Shown here: positions 18,109 through 27,192 of the stretch, piece by piece
Position numbering within the stretch: the stretch's first letter is position 1
How the letters are laid out: the number at the start of each line of letters is the position of its first letter
Source of the DNA: CAWKAV01 sp963847735
GTDB lineage: Bacteria; Desulfobacterota; Desulfuromonadia; Desulfuromonadales; BM103
Assembly (NCBI GenBank): GCA_963847735.1
Contig: CAWKAV010000022.1
Coordinates: 186,001-250,000, forward strand
DNA length: 64,000 nt
Reading direction: 5' to 3'
Position numbers and translations under genes: made by a program
The notes under the pieces: generated by a model
Told to the model about the DNA's origin: nothing
Database searches by the model: none
Seen by the model: only the letters and a program-made list of their open reading frames with translations

Positions 18109-19140
18109 TTACTGAATCAGCATACAGTCGCCATAGCTGAAAAAACGATAACCACGATCTACGGCCTCCCGGTAGGCGGCGAGTGTAAAATCACGTCCGG
18201 CAAAAGCGGAAACCAGTACCAATAGAGTGGATTTGGGTAGATGAAAGTTGGTAATCAGGGCATCGACCATATGGAACCTGAATCCAGGCATGATGAAAAG
18301 AGCTGTTTCGCCTTGCCCTGGCTGCAATATTCCCCGGCTATCCACAGCATGCTCGAGCGTTCTGGTCACCGTTGTCCCCAGGGCGACAATGCGACGACCT
18401 TCAGCACGTGCAAGATTAATGCGCTCAGCACTCGCCGCCGGGATTTCATAGACTTCGGAATGCATGCGATGTTCAAGCAGGTTCTCGGAACGAACCGGCA
18501 GGAAAGTCCCCGGACCGACATGCAAGGTAATACCACAAACATCAATATTGCGGTCGGCCAAAGCCGCAAAAGTCTGTTCGGTAAAATGCAGTCCTGCTGT
18601 CGGTGCGGCAACGGCACCTGGATTACTGGCAAACACGGTCTGGTAACGATCCCGGTCCATGACATGATCTTCACGGCGGATATAGGGCGGTAATGGCATA
18701 TGCCCGACCTGCGCCAGCACTTCGAGAAACTCGCCCGGGCAGACAAAGCGCACCAGTCGCTGACCGTCGTCCTCCGCGTCCAGGACTTCACCACGAATCC
18801 CTGCCGGGAAATCAAGCAGACTCCCGACCCGCACCGGTTGCGAACTGCGTGTCATACAGCGCCAGATATTCTGTGTGGAATCAAACTGGCGAACCAGCAG
18901 AATTTCAACCTGGCCACCGCTCTGCTTCCTGCCCAGCAGTCGAGCAGGCAACACCCGAGTTTCATTCCGGACCAGTAGATCTCCCTCCCGGAGCAGTTGC
19001 GGCAAATCGGCAAACTGTTGATGACCAATCTGTCCCGCAGCCCTATCCAGGGACAACAGCCGTGAAGAAGAACGCTCGCCAAGAGGCTGCTGCGCAATCA
19101 ATCCATCAGGGAGATCAAAATCAAACTCACTCAGCTGCAT
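18109..19140 (-). CDS. queA: S-adenosylmethionine:tRNA ribosyltransferase-isomerase
   Basis: 343 residues, normal for QueA, which moves the ribose of SAM onto preQ1-tRNA to form epoxyqueuosine. Family signatures include FDFDLPDGLIAQQPL at the N-terminus, RNETRVLPARLLG, TAGLHFTEQ, LHVGPGTFLPVR and MVDALITNFHLPKSTLLVLV near the C-terminus. It lies upstream of tgt on the same strand, a common queuosine arrangement. Confidence 0.97.
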   Translation of the reverse strand: MQLSEFDFDLPDGLIAQQPLGERSSSRLLSLDRAAGQIGHQQFADLPQLLREGDLLVRNETRVLPARLLGRKQSGGQVEILLVRQFDSTQNIWRCMTRSSQPVRVGSLLDFPAGIRGEVLDAEDDGQRLVRFVCPGEFLEVLAQVGHMPLPPYIRREDHVMDRDRYQTVFASNPGAVAAPTAGLHFTEQTFAALADRNIDVCGITLHVGPGTFLPVRSENLLEHRMHSEVYEIPAASAERINLARAEGRRIVALGTTVTRTLEHAVDSRGILQPGQGETALFIMPGFRFHMVDALITNFHLPKSTLLVLVSAFAGRDFTLAAYREAVDRGYRFFSYGDCMLIQ

Positions 19141-19185
19141 AAGGAATTCGCACTTGAATAGTGTCTACCTATGCCCATATAATGG

Positions 19186-19377
19186 CTAACCCCTCGCGAT
19201 GTAAACCATGAACAGGCCGATCATCATGAAAAACAGGCCAATTCCGCGCAGCGAGTGGTCTTTCATTTGAAGGAGCTCGTTCAGCATTCGTTTGGTCCCA
19301 CGCGGGGAGAGAAACCACGGGATACCTTCAACGATCAGAACAACACCGAGCACAACAAGCAGGGATTCAGCAGACAT
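19186..19377 (-). CDS. DUF2065 (YjeT-like) small membrane protein
   Basis: 63 residues with two hydrophobic helices, LLVVLGVVLIVEGIPWFLSP and GIGLFFMMIGLFMVYIA, separated by a short charged loop containing LNELLQMKDHSLR. This matches the DUF2065/YjeT pattern (EGIPWFLSP...R.G). Function is unknown. No close ribosome site is seen before the ATG. It lies 45 bp upstream of queA and may be co-transcribed with it. Confidence 0.8.
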   Translation of the reverse strand: MSAESLLVVLGVVLIVEGIPWFLSPRGTKRMLNELLQMKDHSLRGIGLFFMMIGLFMVYIARG

Positions 19378-19607
19378 GAGCAGGAGATAACGTCCTTACG
19401 TGGTTTTACGATGTTTTTCAGGTTCGTTGGCTGAGACAATCGTTCGACCATTCAATGAGTGCGGAAACCTTGATGTCATTTACAGCCAAAAACGCGCAAT
19501 CGTAGCGGGATGTGCGAAGAGTGTCAAGTCAAGACATTTTCGTGCACATAATCTATCGTTTTTGATGTATTCAAAACGGATTACACTGAATTTGACTTTT
19601 TAATAAA

Positions 19608-21644
19608 ATGAACTCTCTCAAAATTAAATTTCTCAGCATATGTTGTATCATCCTGCTGGTCGCTATCGGTTTGACGACCTGGTACAACCTGCAGAATCAG
19701 AATGCCATGCTCAGCAAACTGGCCTCCGAACATAGTCGCATTCTGGCCGAGACGATCAGTAACAGTATCATCACGGACATGGCTCATGGCGAAAACGAAC
19801 AGGTCGGTCAGATCCTCAGTAAAATCAACGACGAACCAGCCATCAACAATGTACGGATTTTTGATGAATCAGGACGTATTCTGATGGCAGCGAAGCTGGA
19901 GGAAGTCGGTACCCTTGTCTCAAACTCGGAACTTATGGCTTATCGCACCGGCAACTTTTCCTTCAACGATTCTCTGGCCAACAATGAGCATTTCTACTCC
20001 ATTGTTCCGATCAATAATCAACCGATCTGTTATTCATGCCACGAAGAAAGCGCCAAGGTCCTCGGTATTCTGAGTCTGCGGCTCTCTCTCGATACATTGT
20101 CAAACATGCAGAACAACAGTCGCAACACAATCTTGATCGCTTCAGGTGTCATGCTGGTCATCCTGATTCTGGTGATCACTGCTTTCATGATTATTTATGT
20201 CGATGCGCCGATTCGAATGATGGCATCAGCGATGGATCTCGTCGAAACAGGCAACTTTGACGAGGCCCGCCTTACCGTCGACAGTTCAAAAGAAATGTCT
20301 CTGCTCTCCGTCAAGTTCAACTACATGATTCGGCGCTTGCACGAACTCGTCGAGAGCACTGTCACGAGTGAACGAACTTTGGCTTTGACCAACGAGAAGC
20401 TTGCCCATAGTGAAGAAATTCAGGCCATGAATACGATCCTCGAGGAACGCCTCAAGGAGATAGAATACCTGAACATCAATCTCGAGGAGCGTATCGAGGA
20501 GATTGAAGAGGCAAACTATAAGATTGCCGACCTCGCCAGTGAACTTGAAGATAAGAACATGGGTTTGAGCCGGGCCGTTGATCGCCTGCAGACACTTTAC
20601 AAAATGGGGCTGGATTTCAACGCGACCGTGGACCTTGACAAGTTATTGAACCTCCTCAGCCAGAAGAGCAAGGACATCATGATGTCCCAGCTCGCATACA
20701 TTCTCATGCTAAACGAGAAGACCGGCCAACTCACCCTCGGTGGTGCAGACGGTCTGTCTGAAAACTTTGACAGGCAGCAGGAGATACCACTCAAGCCCGG
20801 CGGAGTTTCTTACTGGGTTATCAACAACAATGAGCCGCTTTTGTTGGAAGACATCAACAAGGCTCGCGGGTTCACCAGAATGAGCAGACTGGGTTTTCTT
20901 CGTGAGTCCGTCATCTGCTCGCCATTGCGGGATAAGGGGAAAGTTATCGGCACGATTACCGTTGCCAATCCTGTTGATGGCAGCCGTTTTGAATCCTCGG
21001 ACCTTGAGCTTCTATCAACCATCGCCGCCCAGGCAAGCGTCGCAATCTGTAACGCCCGTCTCTATGAAGCTCAGGATGCCAGCTATCTGAACACTGTCCA
21101 GGCCCTCGTTTCAGCGATCGAGGCGAGCGACACCTATACCCGCGGCCATTCGGAACGCGTGACTCGTTACAGCGTGGCCCTGGCTAAAAAAGTAGGCATG
21201 GAAGGAGATCCTCTCAAACAGCTCGAGCAAGCCGCCATTTTGCATGACATAGGTAAAATCGGCATTGATGTTGGCCTGCTCCACAAAAAGGACAAGCTGA
21301 CTGAAGCGGACATCGACATCCTCAAGATGCACCCCTCGATCGGCGTGCATATCCTTGAGCCGATTAGTTTTCTTGGCACGGTTCGCGAGATTATCGAACA
21401 GCACCATGAAAGGTACGACGGCAACGGCTACCCGAATGGTCTGAAAGGTGCCGAATGGCGTCTTGAAGGAAAGATTCTGGCTGTCTGCGATACTTACGAT
21501 GCCATGACCTCGGATCGCCCCTACCGCAAGGCATTATCCCACGAGATTGCCATACAGGAAATCAGGAATCATTGCGGCACGCAATTTGACCCGGATGTGG
21601 CCGCAGCTTTTATAGAAATGTGCAGCGAAGGCCAATTAACATAG
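19608..21644 (+). CDS. Heme c-motif HAMP-GAF-HD-GYP signalling protein (c-di-GMP phosphodiesterase type)
   Basis: 678 residues. Helix 1 is at ~7-25; a periplasmic domain of ~150 residues contains CYSCH at 141-145, a c-type heme attachment motif; helix 2 is at ~177-202 (GVMLVILILVITAFMIIYV). A HAMP domain and a long coiled coil (~245-330) lead into a GAF domain (~345-500) and an HD-GYP domain (~505-670). The HD-GYP part has HSERVTRYS, HDIGKIG, HHERYDGNGYP and DTYDAMTSDRPYRK, all catalytic residues present. The parts imply a sensor whose periplasmic heme reads redox state or a ligand and alters c-di-GMP turnover; this is inference. ATG at 19608 has no obvious Shine-Dalgarno. Confidence 0.9.
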   Translation: MNSLKIKFLSICCIILLVAIGLTTWYNLQNQNAMLSKLASEHSRILAETISNSIITDMAHGENEQVGQILSKINDEPAINNVRIFDESGRILMAAKLEEVGTLVSNSELMAYRTGNFSFNDSLANNEHFYSIVPINNQPICYSCHEESAKVLGILSLRLSLDTLSNMQNNSRNTILIASGVMLVILILVITAFMIIYVDAPIRMMASAMDLVETGNFDEARLTVDSSKEMSLLSVKFNYMIRRLHELVESTVTSERTLALTNEKLAHSEEIQAMNTILEERLKEIEYLNINLEERIEEIEEANYKIADLASELEDKNMGLSRAVDRLQTLYKMGLDFNATVDLDKLLNLLSQKSKDIMMSQLAYILMLNEKTGQLTLGGADGLSENFDRQQEIPLKPGGVSYWVINNNEPLLLEDINKARGFTRMSRLGFLRESVICSPLRDKGKVIGTITVANPVDGSRFESSDLELLSTIAAQASVAICNARLYEAQDASYLNTVQALVSAIEASDTYTRGHSERVTRYSVALAKKVGMEGDPLKQLEQAAILHDIGKIGIDVGLLHKKDKLTEADIDILKMHPSIGVHILEPISFLGTVREIIEQHHERYDGNGYPNGLKGAEWRLEGKILAVCDTYDAMTSDRPYRKALSHEIAIQEIRNHCGTQFDPDVAAAFIEMCSEGQLT

Positions 21645-21703
21645 TGCCTTGTCATAACATCTCAGCCCGGTCATAACATCCCTGACGAGCTTTCCATGAA
21701 CGT

Positions 21704-21747
21704 AAAACATCAAAGGCCACCTGGAAGCGGGTGGCCTTTGATGTTTT
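21704..21747. terminator. Bidirectional terminator between HD-GYP gene and argC
   Basis: Perfect 18-bp stem (AAAACATCAAAGGCCACC with its complement) and an 8-nt loop, with A and T tracts on both sides. It serves the convergent genes ending at 21644 (plus) and 21764 (minus). Confidence 0.92.
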
Positions 21748-21763
21748 ATTAAAAAAGAAGACC

Positions 21764-22801
21764 TTAAGGGAACAGGGGTGGAATCATCAGACCTGTATGC
21801 TCTGTTAAAGACAGCATGAGGTTCATATTCTGCACCGCCTGCCCTGCCGCCCCCTTGACCAGGTTGTCGATTGCGGCAATAACAATCACACGGCCGGTCC
21901 GATCATCAACAGCCAAGCCGATATCGCAGAAATTGCTGCCACGCACCTGTGAAAGATTCGGTAGCTGGCCCTGTGGCAGAACCCTGACAAAAGTCTCGGC
22001 AGCGTATCTGTCCAGATAGACATCATGCACCGCCTGCAGGGTAAGTCGACTTGACAGACTGGCATAACAGGTGCTGAGGATACCCCTGCTGACCGGCAGC
22101 AGATGCGGCGTAAAACTTATCGTCACACCGGTTCCGGCCAGACGGCCAAGGGTCTGTTCAATTTCCGGAGTGTGTCTGTGCCTGGGCAAACCATACGCTT
22201 TAAAACCCTCATTGACCTCACAGTAGAGAGTATCCATCTTGACTGCGCGACCGGCACCACTGGTTCCTGATTTGCTGTCGATGATAATTGACGTCAAGTC
22301 GATCAAACCCTTTTCCAGCAAAGGTGCCAGGGCTAAAGCCACGCTGGTGGGATAGCAGCCGGGGTTGGCAATCAACCGGGCCGCAGGGATCTGTGCTCGA
22401 AACAGTTCAGGGAGGCCGTAAACGGCTTCTGAAAGCAGCTCCCTGGCCGTATGTTCCTGATACCATGCTTCGTAAACGGAGACGTCGCTGATACGGAAAT
22501 CCGCCGAGAGATCGACAACGCGGCAACCGGCACCGAGAAGTCGGGGGATCAGCGCCATGGCTGTTTGATGAGGCACCGCCGTGAACACCAGCTCTGCACG
22601 CTCCGCCAATTCTTCCGGATTGACATCCTCGAAAATCAGGTCAAGGCTGCCCCGCAGAGAGGGAAACACCTCGCCCACCGATTGTCCGACATACTGGCGT
22701 GACGTGACAGAGACCAATTCTGTACCGGGGTGCTGTGAAAGCAACCGCAGCAACTCGACACCGGTGTAACCACTCGCCCCAATGACTGCAACCCGATTCA
22801 T
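21764..22801 (-). CDS. argC: N-acetyl-gamma-glutamyl-phosphate reductase
   Basis: 345 residues from ATG 22801, which has AGGAG 5 nt upstream; the longer frame reaching 22921 would run through the rpsI terminator. The NADP-binding start RVAVIGASGYTGVELLRLL, the catalytic cysteine in ANPGCYPTSVALAL and HRHTPEIEQ are classic ArgC. It makes N-acetylglutamate semialdehyde in arginine synthesis. Confidence 0.97.
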   Translation of the reverse strand: MNRVAVIGASGYTGVELLRLLSQHPGTELVSVTSRQYVGQSVGEVFPSLRGSLDLIFEDVNPEELAERAELVFTAVPHQTAMALIPRLLGAGCRVVDLSADFRISDVSVYEAWYQEHTARELLSEAVYGLPELFRAQIPAARLIANPGCYPTSVALALAPLLEKGLIDLTSIIIDSKSGTSGAGRAVKMDTLYCEVNEGFKAYGLPRHRHTPEIEQTLGRLAGTGVTISFTPHLLPVSRGILSTCYASLSSRLTLQAVHDVYLDRYAAETFVRVLPQGQLPNLSQVRGSNFCDIGLAVDDRTGRVIVIAAIDNLVKGAAGQAVQNMNLMLSLTEHTGLMIPPLFP

Positions 22802-22854
22802 AACAACTCCTGAAATATCATCCGTAATGTCCGGACGTGCAATCCCAAAACGGC

Positions 22855-22882
22855 GAAAGGGAAACCCGCAGGTTTCCCTTTC
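22855..22882 (-). terminator. Terminator after rpsI
   Basis: Perfect 12-bp stem (GAAAGGGAAACC with GGTTTCCCTTTC), 4-nt loop CGCA, then CGCCGTTTT on the minus strand. It lies between the rpsI stop and the argC start. Confidence 0.75.
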
Positions 22883-22920
22883 CAACCCAAATTGCCAACG
22901 GCCCTGAGGGCCGCAAGGCA

Positions 22921-23313
22921 TTAACGTTTGGAGAACTGGAAGCTGCGGCGAGCCGCGCGGCGACCATACTTTTTACGTTCCTTGATACGACTGTCACGGG
23001 TAATGAACCCAGCTGTCTTCAGTGAAGCGCGAAGTTCTGGATTAATCTCGAGCAGGGCCTTGGTGATGCCGTGCTTGATCGCACCGGCCTGACCGGAAGG
23101 ACCACCGCCGCAAACATTGACGCTGATGTCAAACTTGCCGATATTGTCGGTCAGTTCGAGAGGCTGGCGAACAACCATCTTCGAAGTCGGGCGACCGAAG
23201 TATTCTTCCATCGAACGCTTGTTAATGGTAATTTCGCCAGTTCCTGGCTTCAGCCAGACACGGGCAATAGAGGTCTTTCTCTTGCCGGTGGCGTAAAATT
23301 TCTGTTCGGCCAT
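22921..23313 (-). CDS. rpsI: 30S ribosomal protein S9
   Basis: 130 residues, the standard length. YATGKRKTSIARVWLKPGTG at the N-terminus and the basic tail YGRRAARRSFQFSKR, which reaches the P-site tRNA, are diagnostic. It follows rplM by 22 nt in the universal L13-S9 pair. Confidence 0.98.
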   Translation of the reverse strand: MAEQKFYATGKRKTSIARVWLKPGTGEITINKRSMEEYFGRPTSKMVVRQPLELTDNIGKFDISVNVCGGGPSGQAGAIKHGITKALLEINPELRASLKTAGFITRDSRIKERKKYGRRAARRSFQFSKR

Positions 23314-23335
23314 CGTCTATATCTCCTGGATTCCC

Positions 23336-23764
23336 TTAAACCTGAAGTTCTTTGGGCTGTTGTGCCTGATGCGGGTGAGCGGTGCCGCAGTAGACTTTAA
23401 GTTTTTTGAACATCTGACGGCCGAGTTTGTTCTTAGGCAACATCCCCTTGACCGCTTTCCTGATCAGCTCTTCAGGTGTCTTCTCAAGCAGTTTCCCAGC
23501 CGTGATTGTAGTCAGGCCACCAGTATAACCGCTGTGTCGATGATAGACCTTCTGGCCCAGCTTGTTGCCGGTCAGGCGTATCTTTTCCGCATTGAGAACA
23601 ATAACGAAATCACCGGTATCAACGCTCGGAGTGAAAATGGCCTTGTGCTTACCGCGCAGGACCCGGGCTATTTCTGTAGCCGCACGGCCCAGAACCTTAT
23701 CTTCCAGATCAACCACATACCAGTCTTTCTGGAGATCATCTATTTTTGCAACTGGTGTACTCAT
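23336..23764 (-). CDS. rplM: 50S ribosomal protein L13
   Basis: 142 residues from ATG 23764 (GAGAGG upstream; a TTG one codon earlier is less likely). WYVVDLEDKVLGRAATEIA, GDFVIVLNAEKIRLTGNK, YHRHSGYTGG and GMLPKNKLGRQMFKKLKVY are conserved L13 segments. First gene of the L13-S9 operon. Confidence 0.98.
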   Translation of the reverse strand: MSTPVAKIDDLQKDWYVVDLEDKVLGRAATEIARVLRGKHKAIFTPSVDTGDFVIVLNAEKIRLTGNKLGQKVYHRHSGYTGGLTTITAGKLLEKTPEELIRKAVKGMLPKNKLGRQMFKKLKVYCGTAHPHQAQQPKELQV

Positions 23765-23871
23765 CAACTATCCTCTCTTGATCAAATCTGTGAAGTTAAC
23801 GGGGCTCACAGAAACCCGAAATCTAGTCAATAGCCCTTGGGTTGTCAAGCTTTTTTTCTATTTTCCCACAC

Positions 23872-24939
23872 TTAATTCGGTATAAAGCAATGGCTCGCCG
23901 TAATCCTCGCGCAGAGAGAAGATAACAGCTTCACAGCGCTTTCGAGATCGGACCAGTCGAGCACTTCGACGGGCGTATGCATGTAACGCAAGGGGATACT
24001 GATCAAGGCGGTTGCAACGCCACTTCCCACCAGTTGCATCACATTGGCATCAGTCCCCGTCGCACGCGGGATTCCCATGATCTGACAGGGAATCTTTTCA
24101 TGTTCGGCCGTAGCCATCAAAAGATCAAAAAGAACCGGGTTGATATTAGGGCCACGGGCAATGATCGGCCCCTTGCCAAGAGAAATTTCTCCCAGGTCCT
24201 TATGGTCTGCATCCGGATAATCACTGGCAAAACCAACCTCGACTGCAATCCCGATGTCAGGCTGCACGCCATAGGCACTGGTCGTCCCGCCACGCAGGCC
24301 AACCTCTTCCTGAACAGTGGACACGCCATAGAGATCGACAGAGAGATTATTCTGACGACGAACCTCCCGCAGCACCTGGGCAACGATAAAGGCACCCATC
24401 TTGTCATCCAGGGCCCGCGAGGTCAGTCGTGTTCCCTGCAGGCGCTCGACACCAACGCTGAAGGTCACAGGGTCGCCGATCGACACCAATCTGGCAGCTT
24501 CCGCTTTCTTGGAACAACCAATATCAATAAACTGATTTTTGAAGGGGATCACCTTCTCGCGGTCTTTGGCTTCAATCTGGTGGATCGGCCGTTTACCGAC
24601 CACCCCTGGAATCGGCCCTCTGGTCGTGTGTACCGAAACCCGCTGGCCCGGCACAAGGTGCGCATCGACGCCGCCGATCGGCGCGAAGAAAAGATAACCC
24701 TGATCATCAATATACTTGATCATAAAGCCGATTTCATCACAATGGCCGGCCAGCATAAGGCGCGGAGCGCCCTCTGGCCCTTGAATGTGAGCGACAACAT
24801 TGCCCATGACATCGGTGCGCACATCATCAACCACATCCGCCAGGGCCTTGCGAATCACCCGCTGCGCCGGCTGCTCAAAGCCGGAGGGGCTCGGAGCCTC
24901 GACCAGCTCCTTGAAAAATTTGAAATCCTGTTTATTCAT
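23872..24939 (-). CDS. M42-family (glutamyl/tetrahedral) aminopeptidase
   Basis: 355 residues. Metal-site motifs of the M42 family are present: LAGHCDEIGFM (histidine/aspartate), SRALDDKMG (bridging aspartate), STVQEEVGLRG (catalytic and metal glutamates), AVEVGFASDYP and the late histidine in RYMHTPVE. GTDANVMQL is also conserved. The enzymes form large cytoplasmic tetrahedral aminopeptidases that finish peptide breakdown. The start overlaps the miaB stop by 4 bp, so the two genes are coupled although functions differ. Confidence 0.92.
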   Translation of the reverse strand: MNKQDFKFFKELVEAPSPSGFEQPAQRVIRKALADVVDDVRTDVMGNVVAHIQGPEGAPRLMLAGHCDEIGFMIKYIDDQGYLFFAPIGGVDAHLVPGQRVSVHTTRGPIPGVVGKRPIHQIEAKDREKVIPFKNQFIDIGCSKKAEAARLVSIGDPVTFSVGVERLQGTRLTSRALDDKMGAFIVAQVLREVRRQNNLSVDLYGVSTVQEEVGLRGGTTSAYGVQPDIGIAVEVGFASDYPDADHKDLGEISLGKGPIIARGPNINPVLFDLLMATAEHEKIPCQIMGIPRATGTDANVMQLVGSGVATALISIPLRYMHTPVEVLDWSDLESAVKLLSSLCARITASHCFIPN

Positions 24940-26270
24940 AGCTGTTCGTCTTTCAGTAATTCACCAAGCAGGGAATTGCGAAATGCCTTCGTGATCTTCA
25001 CCGGAACCAGGCTGCCGGCAAGATTGCCCGGACCGGAGAAGTTGACAATCCTGTTCCAGGTGGAGCGTCCGAAAAGCTGACCCTCGCCTATTTTACTCTC
25101 ACCCTCTACCAAAACCTCCAAGACGGTGCCGACATCGGCTTCCCAGGTCCGGCGACTGATCTCCTGCTGCAAGGCGAGCATGCGCTCGAAACGCTCCTGC
25201 TTCACATCTGCAGGAGTGTCATCTTGAAGTTCGGCGGCCGTGGTTCCACTGCGCAGTGAATAGATGAAAGAGTATATTTCCGCGTAGCGTACCTCTTCGA
25301 GCAGTGACATGGTCGCGGCAAAATCATCGGCACTTTCCCCCGGGAAGCCCACGATAATGTCCGAAGAGAGGCGAATGTCGGGGCATAACTGGCGCAAACG
25401 GCCAACAATATCCAGGTACCGCTCGCGCGTATAACCACGATTCATGGCCCGCAGGATTGGATTGGAACCACACTGAACCGGCAGGTGCAGGTGCTTGCAG
25501 AGTTTTTCAAGGCGTCCAAAACATTCGATCAGCTCATTAGAAAGGTCTTTCGGATGCGAGGTGGTAAAACGAATCCGATCAATACCGTCAATGGCGTTGA
25601 CCTGCTCCAGGAGAGAGGCAAAGCTGATTTCCTGTTCCTTGCTGCCGTAAGAGTTGACGTTCTGTCCGATCAGGGTCACCTCACGGACACCCTGCCCCGC
25701 CAACTCACGGATTTCTGCGAGGATCTCGGCGCTGGGTCGGCTGATTTCGCGACCACGGACATAAGGGACCACGCAGTAGCTGCAGAAATTGTCACAACCC
25801 TGCATGACGGTTACAAACCGGGTGAAAGCCTCCTGGCCGGTGCGTGACGGGAACAGCTGCAGACGGGTCTCACGATCAAGAAATTCGGTCTCCTCGCAGC
25901 GCACACGGGTTTCCGCGACCTGCTGAACCATTTCGGGGAGACGATGAACGTTGTGGGTACCAAAAACCAGGTCCAGGTAGGAGAATTCTTCAAGGAGTTG
26001 TTTACCCTCCTGCTGGGCGATACAGCCACCCATACCAAGAATCAGATTCCGGTTGCGTTCCTTAAGGGGCTTGAAGCGCCCCAGATGGCCGTAAGCCTTG
26101 CGTACAGCCTTGTCGCGCACGGCGCAGGTGTTCAGCAGGATCAGGCTGGCCTGCTCCGGTTCTTCGACCTGTTGATAGCCGATACCTCCGAGCAGGGCAA
26201 CAATCCGCTCCGAGTCGACCACGTTCATCTGGCAACCAAAGGTTTCCAGGTAAAAAGCCTTTTCATTCAT
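24936..26270 (-). CDS. miaB: tRNA-2-methylthio-N6-dimethylallyladenosine synthase
   Basis: 444 residues. The N-terminal domain has three cluster cysteines (FGCQMN, NTCAVRDKA, GMGGCIAQQ), the radical SAM motif is GCDNFCSYCVVPYVRGRE, and a C-terminal TRAM domain (LVEGESKIGEGQLFGRS) follows. It adds the methylthio group to i6A37 of tRNAs reading UNN codons. Features fit MiaB rather than RimO or MtaB. Confidence 0.96.
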   Translation of the reverse strand: MNEKAFYLETFGCQMNVVDSERIVALLGGIGYQQVEEPEQASLILLNTCAVRDKAVRKAYGHLGRFKPLKERNRNLILGMGGCIAQQEGKQLLEEFSYLDLVFGTHNVHRLPEMVQQVAETRVRCEETEFLDRETRLQLFPSRTGQEAFTRFVTVMQGCDNFCSYCVVPYVRGREISRPSAEILAEIRELAGQGVREVTLIGQNVNSYGSKEQEISFASLLEQVNAIDGIDRIRFTTSHPKDLSNELIECFGRLEKLCKHLHLPVQCGSNPILRAMNRGYTRERYLDIVGRLRQLCPDIRLSSDIIVGFPGESADDFAATMSLLEEVRYAEIYSFIYSLRSGTTAAELQDDTPADVKQERFERMLALQQEISRRTWEADVGTVLEVLVEGESKIGEGQLFGRSTWNRIVNFSGPGNLAGSLVPVKITKAFRNSLLGELLKDEQL

Positions 26271-26342
26271 AGCGTTCTATCCATAGCCTTTATCAGCGGG
26301 GCTAGAGAGTAATCAAAACCGGCAGGAAAGGCAACTTGAAAT

Positions 26343-26365
26343 CAGGGGACCTGTCCCCTGTTTTT
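26343..26365. terminator. Short hairpin with T run between miaB and PH-like gene
   Basis: CAGGGGA and TCCCCTG pair around CCTG, followed by TTTTT on the plus strand and ATTTC on the minus. It sits just past the stop of the minus-strand PH-like gene, so it may act there, although the stronger T run is on the plus side where no gene ends. Confidence 0.4.
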
Positions 26366-26376
26366 CGAACGGCACA

Positions 26377-26880
26377 CTAACCCTGCGATTTCCTGATCGC
26401 GGCCTCGAGGAGCTCTGCCGGTTGATGCGGATGCTCAAGGCAAAGTAGCGTCAACCTCATCTCCTCGCCCCTATGAACGCGCAGGGTTCCGAGCTGTTCC
26501 CCCAGCTTGTGCAGACTGAAGTAGGTAATTTCTGGCAATTTCAGCGAGTGAATGCGCCTCTGTAAAAGGCCGCCCTGTACAAGCAGGCGTTGATCGGTGA
26601 TCGCATAGTAAACCTGGTTCCATTCCAGCCGGGCCCGAACCAGATGGCCAATAGCCAGGTAAAAACCGATCAACAGAAAAGGCAACGGCAGCCAGGCCAG
26701 CCAGGCCATATCATATTCCACAGACAACTCAAGACCGAGACGCTGCCAGTAAGTGCAGATGACAAGGAAAAAAACGCCAAAAATTGAAAAACGCCAATGC
26801 CTGAACGTATAGCAACGTGGCGCCGGACGACCTTCCCAGCGGACCTCTTCATCAGCCGCAAGGATTGGCTCCCATCTCAT
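26377..26880 (-). CDS. PH-like (YdbS/DUF304-type) membrane protein
   Basis: 167 residues starting at ATG 26880. Two hydrophobic helices (FSIFGVFFLVICTYW and WLAWLPLPFLLIGFYLAIG) precede a bacterial PH-like domain with YYAITDQRLLVQGGLLQRRI, the typical b-PH2 core. A C-terminal strand-helix region ends HQPAELLEAAIRKSQG. These proteins are of unknown function and often membrane-associated. It is a single gene upstream of miaB, separated by ~105 bp with a hairpin. Confidence 0.75.
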   Translation of the reverse strand: MRWEPILAADEEVRWEGRPAPRCYTFRHWRFSIFGVFFLVICTYWQRLGLELSVEYDMAWLAWLPLPFLLIGFYLAIGHLVRARLEWNQVYYAITDQRLLVQGGLLQRRIHSLKLPEITYFSLHKLGEQLGTLRVHRGEEMRLTLLCLEHPHQPAELLEAAIRKSQG

Positions 26881-27192
26881 CAAACACCTGCCGATTTTGG
26901 CGAAACACGGGCGAAAGCAACGAACAGGCGGATAGTGTACAATGAGCTCTGGAAAATAAATATCGGTGCCGCCATAAAGGCATCTCCTTACTGATCAGGC
27001 CGGATCATTTTAGGTCATGCATGCAAATCAGACAAGGCCGCTCACACCGTGGTTAAAATTCTTTTCAAGCGGGAAGATTATACTACCTAACGGAGGTGGC
27101 TGAAAAAGCTGCTTGCATTTCCCTGCCAAGTGACTATCATGTCCCGCCCAATCAACAGCTGACCAATAAATGTATAAAATAAGGTATCAATT
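26881..27192. other. Intergenic region between divergent PH-like gene and typA
   Basis: No gene seen. It should hold both promoters. TATACT at 27079-27084 is a good -10 for typA, but the -35 position is poor. That would give a leader of about 100 nt. typA has only a weak AAGG 8 nt before its ATG. No riboswitch fold is recognised. Confidence 0.4.
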
